Assembly: GCF_000178835.2 (NCBI RefSeq)
Contig: NC_015275.1
Span: forward strand, 1,323,001-1,387,000
DNA length: 64,000 nucleotides
Origin: Cellulosilyticum lentocellum DSM 5427
Lineage (GTDB): Bacteria > Bacillota > Clostridia > Lachnospirales > Cellulosilyticaceae
Direction of reading: 5' to 3'
In this document: positions 53,233-62,744 of the stretch, in pieces
Position numbering within the stretch: position 1 is the first letter of the stretch
Layout: the number at the start of each line of letters is the position of its first letter
Made by a program: the position numbers and the translations under genes
Notes under the pieces: model-generated
Told to the model about the DNA's origin: nothing
The model's input: the letters and a program-made list of their open reading frames with translations, nothing else
The model's database searches: none

Positions 53233-53246
53233 TGAAAACGGTTACT
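53233..53246 (+). promoter_or_regulatory. cre site (CcpA operator)
   Basis: TGAAAACGGTTACT fits the cre consensus TGWAARCGYTWNCW with one mismatch. It lies about 35 bp downstream of the predicted transcription start, where CcpA blocks elongation. Confidence 0.65.
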
Positions 53247-53268
53247 TAGCAAAAGTAAGGAGACAAAC

Positions 53269-55485
53269 ATGAAAAATAAAGGTATAAGTAAAGTTTTTGG
53301 CCTTTTACAACGTGTAGGTAAGGCATTCATGTTACCGATTGCACTTTTACCAGCAGCAGGGATCTTACTTGGTGTAGGTGGTGCGTTACTTAACGTAGCA
53401 TCTCTTGAAAATCCACCAGCTATTTATCAAGGTCTTATTAGCTTTGTTAATATAGAGGCTGTAACAGCTATATTAACAGTTATGCAAAAAGTAGGTGGAG
53501 CAGTATTTGACAATTTACCATTGTTATTTGCGATTGGTATTGCTGTAGGATTAGCTAAGTCAGATAAAGGAACAGCTGGTCTTGCAGGAGCTGTTGGTTT
53601 CTTAATTATGAATACAGCTGTTTCAACTATGTTATCTTTAGGGGTAACACCATTAGGTGTGTTAACTCCAGACAATATACCAGCAGAGTATAGCTCATAT
53701 GTAACAACAACACTTGGTATATTTACACTTAATCTTTCTGTATTTGGTGGTATGATTGCAGGTATTATTGCATCGACGCTACATAACAAATATCATAAGA
53801 TTCAATTACCACAAGTTCTAGGCTTCTTTGGTGGTTCTAGATTTGTTCCAATTGTAACTTCAGTAGTTATGTTATTCGTTGGTGTACTTTTATCATTTGT
53901 ATGGCCAGTCGTTCAAAATGGTATTGCAGTTATTGCAGATCTTGTTAATAATTCAGGTGCCATGGGAACATTCTTATATGGAACAATTGAACGAAGCCTT
54001 ATTCCAGTAGGTCTTCATCATGTATTCTATACACCATTCTGGTATACAGGATTCGTGGAAGGTACAGTGCATCTTGTAGACGGTACAACAATGTTAGTTA
54101 ATGGTGCAAACACAGCATACTTTGCACAACTTTCTAATATGTCAGGTCTAGTAGGTGCAGATGCAGCAACTATGGCTGAAGTTGTAAAAGGTACTTCACG
54201 CTTCATGGCTGGTAAATTCCCATTCATGATGTTCGGTCTTAGTGGTGCTGCTTTAGCGATGTACAAAAATGCCCTTCCTTCTAAGAAAAAATTAGTGGGT
54301 GGTTTACTTTTATCAGGTGCATTAACAGCAATGATTACAGGGATTACAGAACCTCTTGAGTTCACTTTCTTATTCGTAGCACCAGTATTATATGCAGCTC
54401 ATGCTGTTTTAGCAGGTTTATCATTCATGTTAATGGATATCTTTAATGTATTTGTGGGTATGACTTTCTCTGGTGGTCTTATTGACTTTACACTATTTGG
54501 CCTTCTTCCAGCAGGAGCAGGTGTACCAACCAACTGGATATACATTGTATTAGTAGGTCTTGTATTCTTTGTTCTTTACTATGTAGTATTTAACTTCTGT
54601 ATTAAGAAATTTAATCTTAAAACACCTGGTCGTGAAGAAGATGAAGAAGATGGGAATGCAGCATCAGGAGATCAAAAAGGACTTGCTCTTGCGATTCAAG
54701 TACTTGAACACTTAGGTGGCAAGGAAAATATTACAAACTTAGATGCATGTATCACACGTCTTCGTGTAGGTCTTAGTGACATTAAGAAGGTAAATAAAGC
54801 AGCGCTTAGAAGTTTAGGTGCGGCAGGTGTCATGGAAGTTGGAGACAATGTTCAAGTTATCTTTGGTGGAAAATCAGATGTTATCAAAAATGATATTCTA
54901 GATATTATTGAAGGTAAAGTAAGTGCTGAAGCACTTGCAGCAGCAAAAGAAGCTATAGCTACTAAAGAAGATGAAAAAGTAGAAATAAAAGCAGAAGTAA
55001 AAGAAAAAACACAAGGAACTAGTGCTTCAGTGGAAATTAAAATGCCATTAACAGGGCGTTTAATGCCTATTACAGAAGTACCGGATCCAGTATTTGCAGA
55101 AAAAATGATGGGCGATGGTTTTGCCATTGAACCAACAGATGGAAAAGTTTACTCACCAGTGAGTGGTAAAGTGACAAACGTATTTCCAACAAAACATGCA
55201 GCTACTTTTGAGACAGAAACAGGTCATGAAGTACTTATTCACTTTGGATTAGATACTGTAAAATTAGGCGGTGAAGGCTTCGAGTCTCATATCGAACAAG
55301 GGCAAGAAGTAAAGGCTGGTGACTTGATTTTAACAGTAGATCTTGAAAAAGTTAAGGCAAAAGTACCATCTGTTATTACACCAATTGTTTTCCCAAATCT
55401 TAAAGAGAATGAAATAGTTGAGATTGTAAAAATAGGTGATGTAGAAGCAGGTGCCAAAGAAGCTGTTGTAATTAAACAAATATAG
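53269..55485 (+). CDS. Glucose/N-acetylglucosamine-type PTS permease, EIICBA
   Basis: A one-protein sugar PTS that imports and phosphorylates a hexose. The 738-aa protein has the EIIC membrane domain with about ten segments (MLPIALLPAAGILLGVGGAL, MIAGIIASTLHNKYHKI, ERSLIPVGLHHVFYTPFWY, TGITEPLEFTFLFVAP), the EIIB domain with phospho-cysteine C494 in NLDACITRLRVGL, an Ala/Lys/Glu linker, and the EIIA domain (MPLTGRLMPITEVPDPVFAE) with phospho-histidine H658 in VLIHFGLDTVKL. It is glucose-family (PtsG/GamP/NagE); glucose versus GlcNAc cannot be settled. Regulation by CcpA is suggested by the cre site at 53233. No antiterminator (RAT) sequence was seen. Confidence 0.95.
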   Translation: MKNKGISKVFGLLQRVGKAFMLPIALLPAAGILLGVGGALLNVASLENPPAIYQGLISFVNIEAVTAILTVMQKVGGAVFDNLPLLFAIGIAVGLAKSDKGTAGLAGAVGFLIMNTAVSTMLSLGVTPLGVLTPDNIPAEYSSYVTTTLGIFTLNLSVFGGMIAGIIASTLHNKYHKIQLPQVLGFFGGSRFVPIVTSVVMLFVGVLLSFVWPVVQNGIAVIADLVNNSGAMGTFLYGTIERSLIPVGLHHVFYTPFWYTGFVEGTVHLVDGTTMLVNGANTAYFAQLSNMSGLVGADAATMAEVVKGTSRFMAGKFPFMMFGLSGAALAMYKNALPSKKKLVGGLLLSGALTAMITGITEPLEFTFLFVAPVLYAAHAVLAGLSFMLMDIFNVFVGMTFSGGLIDFTLFGLLPAGAGVPTNWIYIVLVGLVFFVLYYVVFNFCIKKFNLKTPGREEDEEDGNAASGDQKGLALAIQVLEHLGGKENITNLDACITRLRVGLSDIKKVNKAALRSLGAAGVMEVGDNVQVIFGGKSDVIKNDILDIIEGKVSAEALAAAKEAIATKEDEKVEIKAEVKEKTQGTSASVEIKMPLTGRLMPITEVPDPVFAEKMMGDGFAIEPTDGKVYSPVSGKVTNVFPTKHAATFETETGHEVLIHFGLDTVKLGGEGFESHIEQGQEVKAGDLILTVDLEKVKAKVPSVITPIVFPNLKENEIVEIVKIGDVEAGAKEAVVIKQI

Positions 55486-55501
55486 AATCAAGTACAAAAA
55501 G

Positions 55502-55534
55502 AGCTGTTATGCATAAAGCGTAGCAGCTTTTTTT
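55502..55534 (+). terminator. Intrinsic terminator after the PTS gene
   Basis: AGCTGTTATGC pairs with GCGTAGCAGCT, one mismatch and a G:U, followed by TTTTTT. Confidence 0.8.
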
Positions 55535-55666
55535 GTAGCTGTAAAAAGGCTTAAAGTCATGGATAAAGAAACTACCTATAATTGAGTAAGCAAAATATTA
55601 GATTGAAAAAATGATAATAATAATTTAGAATAGCCTTATTATTTTAAATAACTAAGGAGATTCAAG

Positions 55667-55987
55667 ATGAGCCAATTTGAAAATACAACTATTATTAAGA
55701 AAGCAAATGTTTATTTCAAAGGGAAAGTGACAAGCCATACCGTTATTTTATCCAATGGAGAGAGAAAGACATTAGGTATAATGCTTCCAGGTAACTACAC
55801 TTTTTCTACAGGTGATAAAGAAATCATGGAGGTTTTAGGTGGCTCTATGGATGTGAAATTACCAAATAGTGATTGTTTTGTTACCTATGGAGAAGGTACT
55901 AGCTTTGAAGTTGAGAAAAATAGTAGTTTTGATCTTATTATTAAAGAAGTAAGCGACTATTGTTGTTCTTATGTAAAAGAAAGCTGA
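55667..55987 (+). CDS. ppnP: Pyrimidine/purine nucleoside phosphorylase PpnP
   Basis: A small cupin-fold nucleoside phosphorylase, 106 aa, which splits several nucleosides with phosphate. The family pattern is present: [78 protein letters not shown] and a C-terminal YCCSYVKE. Length is exactly typical. Ribosome site AAGGAGA. It is transcribed alone. Confidence 0.93.
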   Translation: MSQFENTTIIKKANVYFKGKVTSHTVILSNGERKTLGIMLPGNYTFSTGDKEIMEVLGGSMDVKLPNSDCFVTYGEGTSFEVEKNSSFDLIIKEVSDYCCSYVKES

Positions 55988-56031
55988 GATAACGAATATT
56001 TGAATATAAATAGACAAATAATAAAAAGTTG

Positions 56032-56060
56032 TTGCGAATGAATTTGACTAATGCTATAAT
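56032..56060 (+). promoter_or_regulatory. Sigma-A promoter of the Mn2+ riboswitch transcript
   Basis: TTGCGA (56032-56037), a 17-bp spacer and TATAAT (56055-56060), just upstream of the aptamer. Confidence 0.78.
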
Positions 56061-56071
56061 AAAGGAAATTT

Positions 56072-56172
56072 ATAGCGTATTCCATAAGGGAGTAGTCGGC
56101 ACTGAACGTGTGATTAAATCAACATCATGAATTTTATTCTGGTTTAATCTTGAATGGCGAGACTTATATACT
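56072..56172 (+). promoter_or_regulatory. Mn2+ riboswitch (yybP-ykoY type)
   Basis: The 5' core CATAAGGGAGTAGTC and the 3' core GAATGGCGAGACTTATA match the two conserved internal loops of yybP-ykoY RNAs, which meet across a four-way junction to bind Mn2+. It precedes a P-type cation pump gene, a usual target. Its 3' core is also the 5' arm of the terminator at 56153-56203, so ligand binding and termination exclude each other, giving an ON switch. Confidence 0.82.
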
Positions 56173-56203
56173 TCAAAAAGTGTATAAGTCTCGCCATTTT
56201 CAT
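56153..56203 (+). terminator. Riboswitch terminator overlapping the aptamer
   Basis: AATGGCGAGACTTATA pairs with TATAAGTCTCGCCATT around a short loop with ACTT/AAGT, followed by TTCATT. It shares GGCGAGAC with the aptamer. Confidence 0.85.
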
Positions 56204-56280
56204 TATAACTTTATAAGAATAAGCTATAAGTATAGAAGTATCTAAAAATTCAATGGATTAAAAGGAGTGAGCACAAACAA

Positions 56281-59070
56281 ATGAAATACTTCAATGAAAC
56301 ATCAGAAAGAGTATTAGAAGAGCTCAAGGTAGACTCGGAGCATGGGCTTGCCAGTGGGGAAGCCAGAGCGCGCCAAGAAAAATATGGCAAAAATGAATTT
56401 ACTCCAGGGGAAGAAGAAACACTATGGGATAATATTAAAGATAGTTTGACAGAACCTATGATTATTATCTTGCTTGTAGCAGCTGCTATAAGTGCCCTTG
56501 TAGGAGAATTTGCAGATACTATTGGTATCGTAGTGGCTGTAGCTTTGGGTATTACAATTGGTATTGTAACAGAAGGTAAATCTAAAAAAGCAGCTAAAGC
56601 GCTTTCTAAACTAACTGAAGACATTCAAGTAAAAGTAGTTAGAGATGGTAAAGTCACTACTATTTTAAAATCAGATATTGTACCAGGTGACATTGTTCAT
56701 ATTACAACAGGGGACATGATTCCAGCTGATGGGCGTATGATTGAAAATGTTAACTTAAAAGTAAGAGAAGATATGTTAACAGGTGAAGCCGACGATGTTA
56801 GTAAAAAAGCAGACCTTGTAGTAGAACTTGAAAGTATTCAAAATAATAAAGGTGAAACCATTATTCAAGATCCAGTGCCAGCTAAACAAAGAAACATGGT
56901 ATTTGGTGGTACTTTCGTAGCACAAGGTACAGGGAGCTTTGTTGTAACATCTATTGGTGATGATACTGAGATGGGACGTATTGCACAAAACCTTAATGAA
57001 GATGCAGGTGAAACACCTCTTCAAATTAAACTTGGTCATTTAGGGACTACGATTTCTAAGGTGTCAAGTGCAATTGCTGGCCTACTCTTCATCTTCATGA
57101 CTGTAAGAATGATTATGGATGGTTCAGTACAACCTGATACTTCAAGCATTACCGGTTTCTTAAGCTCAGTAGATGGTATTAAAACAGCCTTCATTGTATG
57201 TATTGCCCTTATTGTAGCAGCTGTACCAGAAGGTTTACCAACGATGATTAATATGACACTTGCTATTACTATGCAAAAGATGGCTAAGATTAATGCATTA
57301 GTAACTAAGAAAGAAGCTTGTGAAACAATAGGTTCTATTTCTGTTATTTGTTCAGATAAAACAGGTACACTTACACAAAACCGAATGACAGTAGAAACAG
57401 TGTATGTGGGTGGTTCTTATGTAACAGAGCCTCCAAAAGGAACACCATGTTTATTTGACCTTAACTGCTTATTAAATGGAACAGCTGATATTGAGCAAGA
57501 TGGTAAAGAGTTTAAATACTTAGGTAGTGCTACAGAGTGTGCGCTTCTTTTATATTATCGTGATAGAGACTACCGTGAAGAAAGAAAAAATGCACATATT
57601 CACTCACAAATACCTTTTGATTCTAAGCTTAAACGTATGTCTACTGTTATTAAGCATGAAGGTAAAAGTGCAGTACTTGTAAAAGGTGCACCTGAAGTAC
57701 TTCTTGAGTCTTGTGCTTTTGTTCAAGAAGGGACAGAAATTGTACCACTTACAGAAGAAAAGAAAAAAGTATTATTAGCTGGTATTGAAAAACTACAAGT
57801 AAAAGCTATGCGTGCACTTGGTTTTGCTTTTAAATATTTAACAGAGGAAGAAGTAAGCAGAGCTATTGCAGAAGACGGTACCATTAATGAACCAAAATTA
57901 TTAGAAGAGCAGTTAGTATTCAATGCCTTTGTAGGTATTCGTGATCCACTTAGAGAGGATGTTATTGAGGCTGTTAAAACAGCAGCTAAAGCAGGCATTA
58001 CAACTAAAATGCTTACAGGTGATAACATCAATACAGCAAAAGCTATTGGTGCAGAGCTTGGTCTTTTAGAAGGTGGCAAAATTGCTGTTGAATCTTCTTA
58101 TATTGATACTTTAACAGATGAAGAATTACGTGAAGAAATTAAAAACATTAATATCGTAGCACGTTCTAAACCAGATACCAAAATGAGAATTGTAACAGCA
58201 CTTCAAGAAAATGGAGAAGTTGTTGGTGTGACAGGTGATGGTATTAATGATGCACCAGCGCTTCATAAAGCAGACGTAGGTATTGCTATGGGTATTGCTG
58301 GTACTGAAGTAAGTAAAAATGCTGCAGATATTATTTTAACAGATGATAGCTTTAGTACGATTGTAAGAGGAATACAATGGGGACGTGGTATTTATGAAAA
58401 CTTCCAACGTTTCATTCAATTCCAGCTTACAGTTAACGTTGTTGCATTCCTAATTGCAGTTATATCTCAAATATTGGATCAACCAATGCCATTTACAACA
58501 ATTCAACTTTTATGGGTAAATATTATCATGGATGGACCTCCTGCATTAGCATTAGGACTAGAGCCAGTAAGACGTTCTGTTCTTAGCAGAAAACCAGTTA
58601 ACAGAAATAGTAGTATTATTACCAAGACCATGCTTAAGTCGATTATTACTAATGCAGTCATCATCTCTGCTATTATCTTAGTTCAAATGATCTTTAATCC
58701 ATTAGGAGCAGATACAACAGTAATGCCTAATGGTGCATCTGAAATGGAAACAGTATTATTTGGTCTTTTTGCATTCTTTGCATTGTTTAATGCTTTTAAC
58801 TGTAGAGAAATTGGTTCAGGAAGTATTATACCTCATTTCTTTGCAAATACAATTGCATTAAAAGTAATTAGTATTACAGCAGTAGCACAATTAATCTTCA
58901 CACAAGTATTTACAGATTTCTTTAATGCTGTACCACTAAGTGCTGTAATGTGGGGCAAGGTTATTTTAACAGCAGCACTTATAGTAGTAATCAATGAAAT
59001 TGGTAAAGCTGTGATTAGGGCTTTCTCTTCAAATAAAAAAGAGAAAGAAGTAGCTAAAGTAAACGCATAA
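56281..59070 (+). CDS. P-type cation-transporting ATPase (Ca2+/Mn2+ type)
   Basis: A plasma-membrane P2-type pump, 929 aa, probably exporting Mn2+ and/or Ca2+. N-terminal cation-ATPase segment, then GKNEFTPGEEET, the actuator motif MLTGEADDVSK (TGE), PEGLP membrane motif in VAAVPEGLPTMINMTLAITM, phosphorylation D359 in CSDKTGTLTQ, ATP-binding KGAPEVLLESC, TGDNINTAKAIG, and hinge VTGDGINDAPALHKADVG. C-terminal membrane segments include LTVNVVAFLIAV and WVNIIMDGPPALALGLEP. The Mn2+ riboswitch in the leader supports Mn2+ export. The ribosome site is AAGGAGTG, and a terminator follows the gene. Confidence 0.93.
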   Translation: MKYFNETSERVLEELKVDSEHGLASGEARARQEKYGKNEFTPGEEETLWDNIKDSLTEPMIIILLVAAAISALVGEFADTIGIVVAVALGITIGIVTEGKSKKAAKALSKLTEDIQVKVVRDGKVTTILKSDIVPGDIVHITTGDMIPADGRMIENVNLKVREDMLTGEADDVSKKADLVVELESIQNNKGETIIQDPVPAKQRNMVFGGTFVAQGTGSFVVTSIGDDTEMGRIAQNLNEDAGETPLQIKLGHLGTTISKVSSAIAGLLFIFMTVRMIMDGSVQPDTSSITGFLSSVDGIKTAFIVCIALIVAAVPEGLPTMINMTLAITMQKMAKINALVTKKEACETIGSISVICSDKTGTLTQNRMTVETVYVGGSYVTEPPKGTPCLFDLNCLLNGTADIEQDGKEFKYLGSATECALLLYYRDRDYREERKNAHIHSQIPFDSKLKRMSTVIKHEGKSAVLVKGAPEVLLESCAFVQEGTEIVPLTEEKKKVLLAGIEKLQVKAMRALGFAFKYLTEEEVSRAIAEDGTINEPKLLEEQLVFNAFVGIRDPLREDVIEAVKTAAKAGITTKMLTGDNINTAKAIGAELGLLEGGKIAVESSYIDTLTDEELREEIKNINIVARSKPDTKMRIVTALQENGEVVGVTGDGINDAPALHKADVGIAMGIAGTEVSKNAADIILTDDSFSTIVRGIQWGRGIYENFQRFIQFQLTVNVVAFLIAVISQILDQPMPFTTIQLLWVNIIMDGPPALALGLEPVRRSVLSRKPVNRNSSIITKTMLKSIITNAVIISAIILVQMIFNPLGADTTVMPNGASEMETVLFGLFAFFALFNAFNCREIGSGSIIPHFFANTIALKVISITAVAQLIFTQVFTDFFNAVPLSAVMWGKVILTAALIVVINEIGKAVIRAFSSNKKEKEVAKVNA

Positions 59071-59098
59071 AAGAATTAATAAAAGAACTAATGAAAGA

Positions 59099-59139
59099 AA
59101 AGTGCTAGTGTAACCAATAGGGTTCCTAGCACTTTTTGT
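59099..59139 (+). terminator. Intrinsic terminator
   Basis: AAAGTGCTAG pairs with CTAGCACTTTTT around an inner AACC/GGTT stem, ending the ATPase transcript. Confidence 0.85.
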
Positions 59140-59197
59140 CTTTTATTTTCGTATAAAAAAGACAAAAAGGGATATCCTCTAGATGAGGTGAAAAAGG

Positions 59198-59311
59198 ATG
59201 ATTGTAGTGCAATGGGACTTAAACAAAGTATCAAAGGAATGGTTAGAAGCTAGAGGGTGGAAGTATATTAAACATGTGACTGAAAATTGGGTAGAGATGC
59301 GATTAGGATAA
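59198..59311 (+). CDS. Small protein, 37 aa
   Basis: ATG 59198 stands 8 nt after GAGGTG. The 37-aa product (MIVVQWDLNKVSKEWLEARG, then WKYIKHVTENWVEMRLG) is compact and mixed in charge. No family recognised. The ribosome site and the codon use support it. Confidence 0.5.
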   Translation: MIVVQWDLNKVSKEWLEARGWKYIKHVTENWVEMRLG

Positions 59312-59430
59312 GTAAATATTTATTTCAATATTATGAATGAATTATCGTATAAATGTAATAAAAAATTAACACAAGTTATTTGAAGATTTGTTATAATTAA
59401 TTATCATGCATTTTATGAGGAGGTATTTTT

Positions 59431-61764
59431 ATGAAAAGGCGCTGGCTTTTGCGGATAGGAGCTATAGTTTTAACAAGTACACAGCTTCTATCCCTATTAG
59501 GTTGCACTAGGGAGGAGCCTCAAACGTTTTCGGAGCTAGTTAACTCCAGTACGAGTAACAAAGAGGCTTTAAAGGTAACGGAAACAGGTTCAATTATGCA
59601 GCTTTCAGCTTTACCAGAGAAATACATAGCGGATTACAATTATAAAGATATTACGTGTGTACCACAGGTGGAGCAAATGCCTGTAGCAGATGATTTTTCT
59701 AATGTCATCAACTTTGATCAATTTGAAGGCTTTACCTCTAATCAATTACAAATGCTTAAAGAAAATGGCTTTGTAGTGATGCAACCTAGGGCTGAATATC
59801 CATACTTAAAATTGCATCAAGTGTATGAAGGAGGACAGTATACCAAGACACCTTTATTTATTACAACTGATGCGGTACTTAACTTATATCATATTTTTTA
59901 TAGCGAAAGCCTAAAGGGGTTAGAAGCTTCTGAGCTTAATGAGGAACTTAATCGATTTACTGGTATTATGCTCAAAGAAAGTTTGGCTGTATATGAGAAT
60001 CCGGAGAATGCTAGTATTAAGAAACAACTTTTGAGAATTACAGCTTGCTATGGAGTAGCTAATAAGCTTCTAGGAGAAAATACCAAGCTTCCCGATGAAG
60101 TGCAAAGTCTTGTAGATGAAGAAGTAAATTTAATAAATACAGCTAAAGAACTAACTACTTCTCCTATTACAGGTAAAAAGTTAGATTATACCCAGTATAC
60201 AGTAAGAGGTCATTATACAAATGCAGAGAGATTAACTCGTTATTTTAAAGCAATGATGTGGTATGGGCAAGCTGGCTTTGAAATGATTGACAGTAATAGA
60301 AAATTTAGTTTAGAAAACACCCAACTTTCTTTAATGATGAGTTTACTTATTCTTAATTCAAAAGAAGCTACTGCAAGTTGGGACCGAATTTATACGGCAA
60401 CTTCTATTTATGTAGGGGCAGCTGATGATTTAACCTTATACGATATACAGCCAGTTATTAAAAAGGTGTATGGTGAAAAGGTAGGTCTACTGAGTTTTAT
60501 GGATTCATCAAAGGAAACTTCATTAAGAAATGAAATAGAAGGTCTAAGGACTCCTGAGATCCAAAATAAATTAGTAATAACTCAAGGAGTAGCTACAGGG
60601 ATGCAGTTCCGTGTTATGGGGCAACGTTATACCATAGATGCTGATATTATGCAAAATTTAATGGAGCCATTTTTAAGACCTGTACCTTCAGGTTTAGATG
60701 TGACAGCAGCATTAGGTAGTGAACGTTCTGAAGAATTAGTATTAAAATACTATAAGCCAAATGAAAAGTGGGAGAATTATTTACCTACTTTAAAGAACCT
60801 GCAAGACAAATGCAAGGTACTTTCAAACAAAGCATGGGAAGCAAACTTATATTCAGGATGGGTATGGGCGATTTCCTCTGCTACAAAGTCTTTTGAGAAG
60901 ATAGAAGGTATGCCGAGCTTTATGAGGAATGAAGCGTGGACTGATAAGAGTATTCATACAGCTTTAGGTAGCTACGCTGAGTTAAAGCATGATACAGTCC
61001 TTTATTCAAAACAACCTGTAGCAGAAATGGGTGGACCACCAGAGAATATGCCTTATATTTATGTAGAACCAAATATTGAAGTTTATGCTAAGCTTTTAAG
61101 TCTTACAGAAAATACAATGACTAGCTTATCTTCAAGAAATCTCTTAAGAGATGAGACGAAAGAGGTTCTTGAACGTATCCAGAAAGATTTAAAAATTATT
61201 TTAAGTTGTGCCAAAAAAGAATTAACTAATGAAACGTTTACAGCTGAAGAATATGATCGTCTAAGTTCTTTTGGCGGTATGGTAGATTCAGTAAGTACCC
61301 AGCTAGCAAGTATGAATATGTCTATTGATGCAGCTACTACTGAGAATTATACATCTGCTGTGATTTCCGATGTAGCTACAATTTTGGATGCCGGAAATTA
61401 TCTAGAATTAGGTTCAGGTTTGCCTTATGAAATTTATGTTATTTGTCCTTATAAAGGAAAACTTTTTTTAGCACAAGGAGCTACTTTTAGTTACTATGAA
61501 TTCTTATCAGATACAAGATTAACAGATGAAGAGTGGCATAAGTTATTAGGAATTGAAAAAAGCATTAACAAGGAATATGGCTTTGAAAGTATTACAATGA
61601 CTACCCCAACAGAAGGACTTAAAGATTTAGTACCTGAATGGACAAAATCTTTTGTATCTACAGAGCCTAACAAGGTAACGACTACCAGTGTAGAAGTCAT
61701 TTGGGATGATGCTATGTTACCTGATAATCCAACACCAGGACCAGATGGTTTATATGATTATTAA
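59431..61764 (+). CDS. DUF3160 lipoprotein
   Basis: A 777-aa surface lipoprotein. The signal peptide ends in SLLGC (lipobox, Cys about residue 24). The mature part is the DUF3160 domain: TPLFITTDAVLNLYHIFYSE, YKDITCVPQVEQMP, TRYFKAMMWYGQAGFEM, FMAMSEGTRFRV-like MQFRVMGQRYTIDADIMQNL, GPPENMPYIYVEPNIEVYAK. Function unknown. The following gene's start overlaps its last codons, so the two form a unit. AGGAGGT precedes ATG 59431. Confidence 0.82.
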   Translation: MKRRWLLRIGAIVLTSTQLLSLLGCTREEPQTFSELVNSSTSNKEALKVTETGSIMQLSALPEKYIADYNYKDITCVPQVEQMPVADDFSNVINFDQFEGFTSNQLQMLKENGFVVMQPRAEYPYLKLHQVYEGGQYTKTPLFITTDAVLNLYHIFYSESLKGLEASELNEELNRFTGIMLKESLAVYENPENASIKKQLLRITACYGVANKLLGENTKLPDEVQSLVDEEVNLINTAKELTTSPITGKKLDYTQYTVRGHYTNAERLTRYFKAMMWYGQAGFEMIDSNRKFSLENTQLSLMMSLLILNSKEATASWDRIYTATSIYVGAADDLTLYDIQPVIKKVYGEKVGLLSFMDSSKETSLRNEIEGLRTPEIQNKLVITQGVATGMQFRVMGQRYTIDADIMQNLMEPFLRPVPSGLDVTAALGSERSEELVLKYYKPNEKWENYLPTLKNLQDKCKVLSNKAWEANLYSGWVWAISSATKSFEKIEGMPSFMRNEAWTDKSIHTALGSYAELKHDTVLYSKQPVAEMGGPPENMPYIYVEPNIEVYAKLLSLTENTMTSLSSRNLLRDETKEVLERIQKDLKIILSCAKKELTNETFTAEEYDRLSSFGGMVDSVSTQLASMNMSIDAATTENYTSAVISDVATILDAGNYLELGSGLPYEIYVICPYKGKLFLAQGATFSYYEFLSDTRLTDEEWHKLLGIEKSINKEYGFESITMTTPTEGLKDLVPEWTKSFVSTEPNKVTTTSVEVIWDDAMLPDNPTPGPDGLYDY

Positions 61765-62614
61765 GCTGTATAAGAAAAAGCAATTAAGTAAAAAACAGAT
61801 AGTTAGCTATTTGATGATGATAGGAATAATTGTACTGGTAACTATTGGATTTATTATAAGCAGTCCTGCCATAAAAGAGATAGTAAAGACAGAAGTAGCG
61901 GATATAGAAGGTCAGGGTTATACACTTACTTTGAAAAATCATCAGTTGTATGTAGAAAATTCAATTACTAAAGTTATAAGCACTTTGCTAGAAGGGCCTT
62001 TGTTAGATATGACCTGCTACGATATGAATCAAGATGGAAAAAAAGAACTTTTAGTATTAACTCTGAATAAGGAATCTTCTAAGGTTAAGGGGAGAAGTTT
62101 TGGAAGAGAGTTACAGTTTTATACATTAGAGGTAGAGAATGAACTATTAACGCCGTATTTAATTTACAAAAATGATATAAGTAGTGTAAATCCTTTTAGT
62201 TTAAGAGCAGGCAAATTAGAACCAGGTGAGGCGTATACGAACATATTTGTAGGTGTTTATAAAAATACAAAATATTATAAAGAAGTAATGAATAGGCCGT
62301 TTTTCTTTTCATGGAATGGTGAGTTTATAGAACGTAAGTGGACTGGTTCTTATTTATCTCATAATGAATTAATGGATTTAGTGTTCGTTGATCTAACAGG
62401 AGATGGTGCTGATGAAGTTGCGGTTTTAGAAAAAACACCAGCAGGGACCTATCAAGTTTCTTTATATAAGTGGCTAAATTTTGGCTTTGATTATTTAACG
62501 ACTAGCAAACAGACTTATCCTCAGCTAGGCTGTTTAAAGTTAGAAAAAAAGGGTGAGCAAAGTAAAATAAAGCTTCAATATTCTAATGGAGCTGAGGAAG
62601 AGGTAGATTTTTAA
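61754..62614 (+). CDS. Membrane-anchored protein with VCBS/FG-GAP-like calcium loops
   Basis: Start set at ATG 61754, overlapping the DUF3160 stop by 11 bp; a longer in-frame version would run deep into that gene. The 286-aa product has a basic N-terminus, one membrane segment (YLMMIGIIVLVTIGFIIS, about 17-34) and an extracellular part with two loops of the EF-hand-like D-x-N/T-x-D-G type: YDMNQDGKKELLVL and VDLTGDGADEVAVL. Those occur in VCBS/FG-GAP repeats. No function is known. It appears to be the partner of the DUF3160 lipoprotein. Confidence 0.75.
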   Translation: MIIKLYKKKQLSKKQIVSYLMMIGIIVLVTIGFIISSPAIKEIVKTEVADIEGQGYTLTLKNHQLYVENSITKVISTLLEGPLLDMTCYDMNQDGKKELLVLTLNKESSKVKGRSFGRELQFYTLEVENELLTPYLIYKNDISSVNPFSLRAGKLEPGEAYTNIFVGVYKNTKYYKEVMNRPFFFSWNGEFIERKWTGSYLSHNELMDLVFVDLTGDGADEVAVLEKTPAGTYQVSLYKWLNFGFDYLTTSKQTYPQLGCLKLEKKGEQSKIKLQYSNGAEEEVDF

Positions 62615-62744
62615 TCTATCTCTTCTTTTGCGTAAAAAAGAAAGATATATCTTTAGGATATTGTTTAACAGACAAAAAGACGATATAGTAAAAACAGGGT
62701 GACACCCAAAACGGTAATAAAGACACAGGAAAAGAGGGATTGAG

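Noticed and set aside
53427-55127. Minus-strand frames inside the PTS gene
   Set aside because: They are antisense shadows of a gene with clear EIIC, EIIB and EIIA motifs, and have no ribosome sites.
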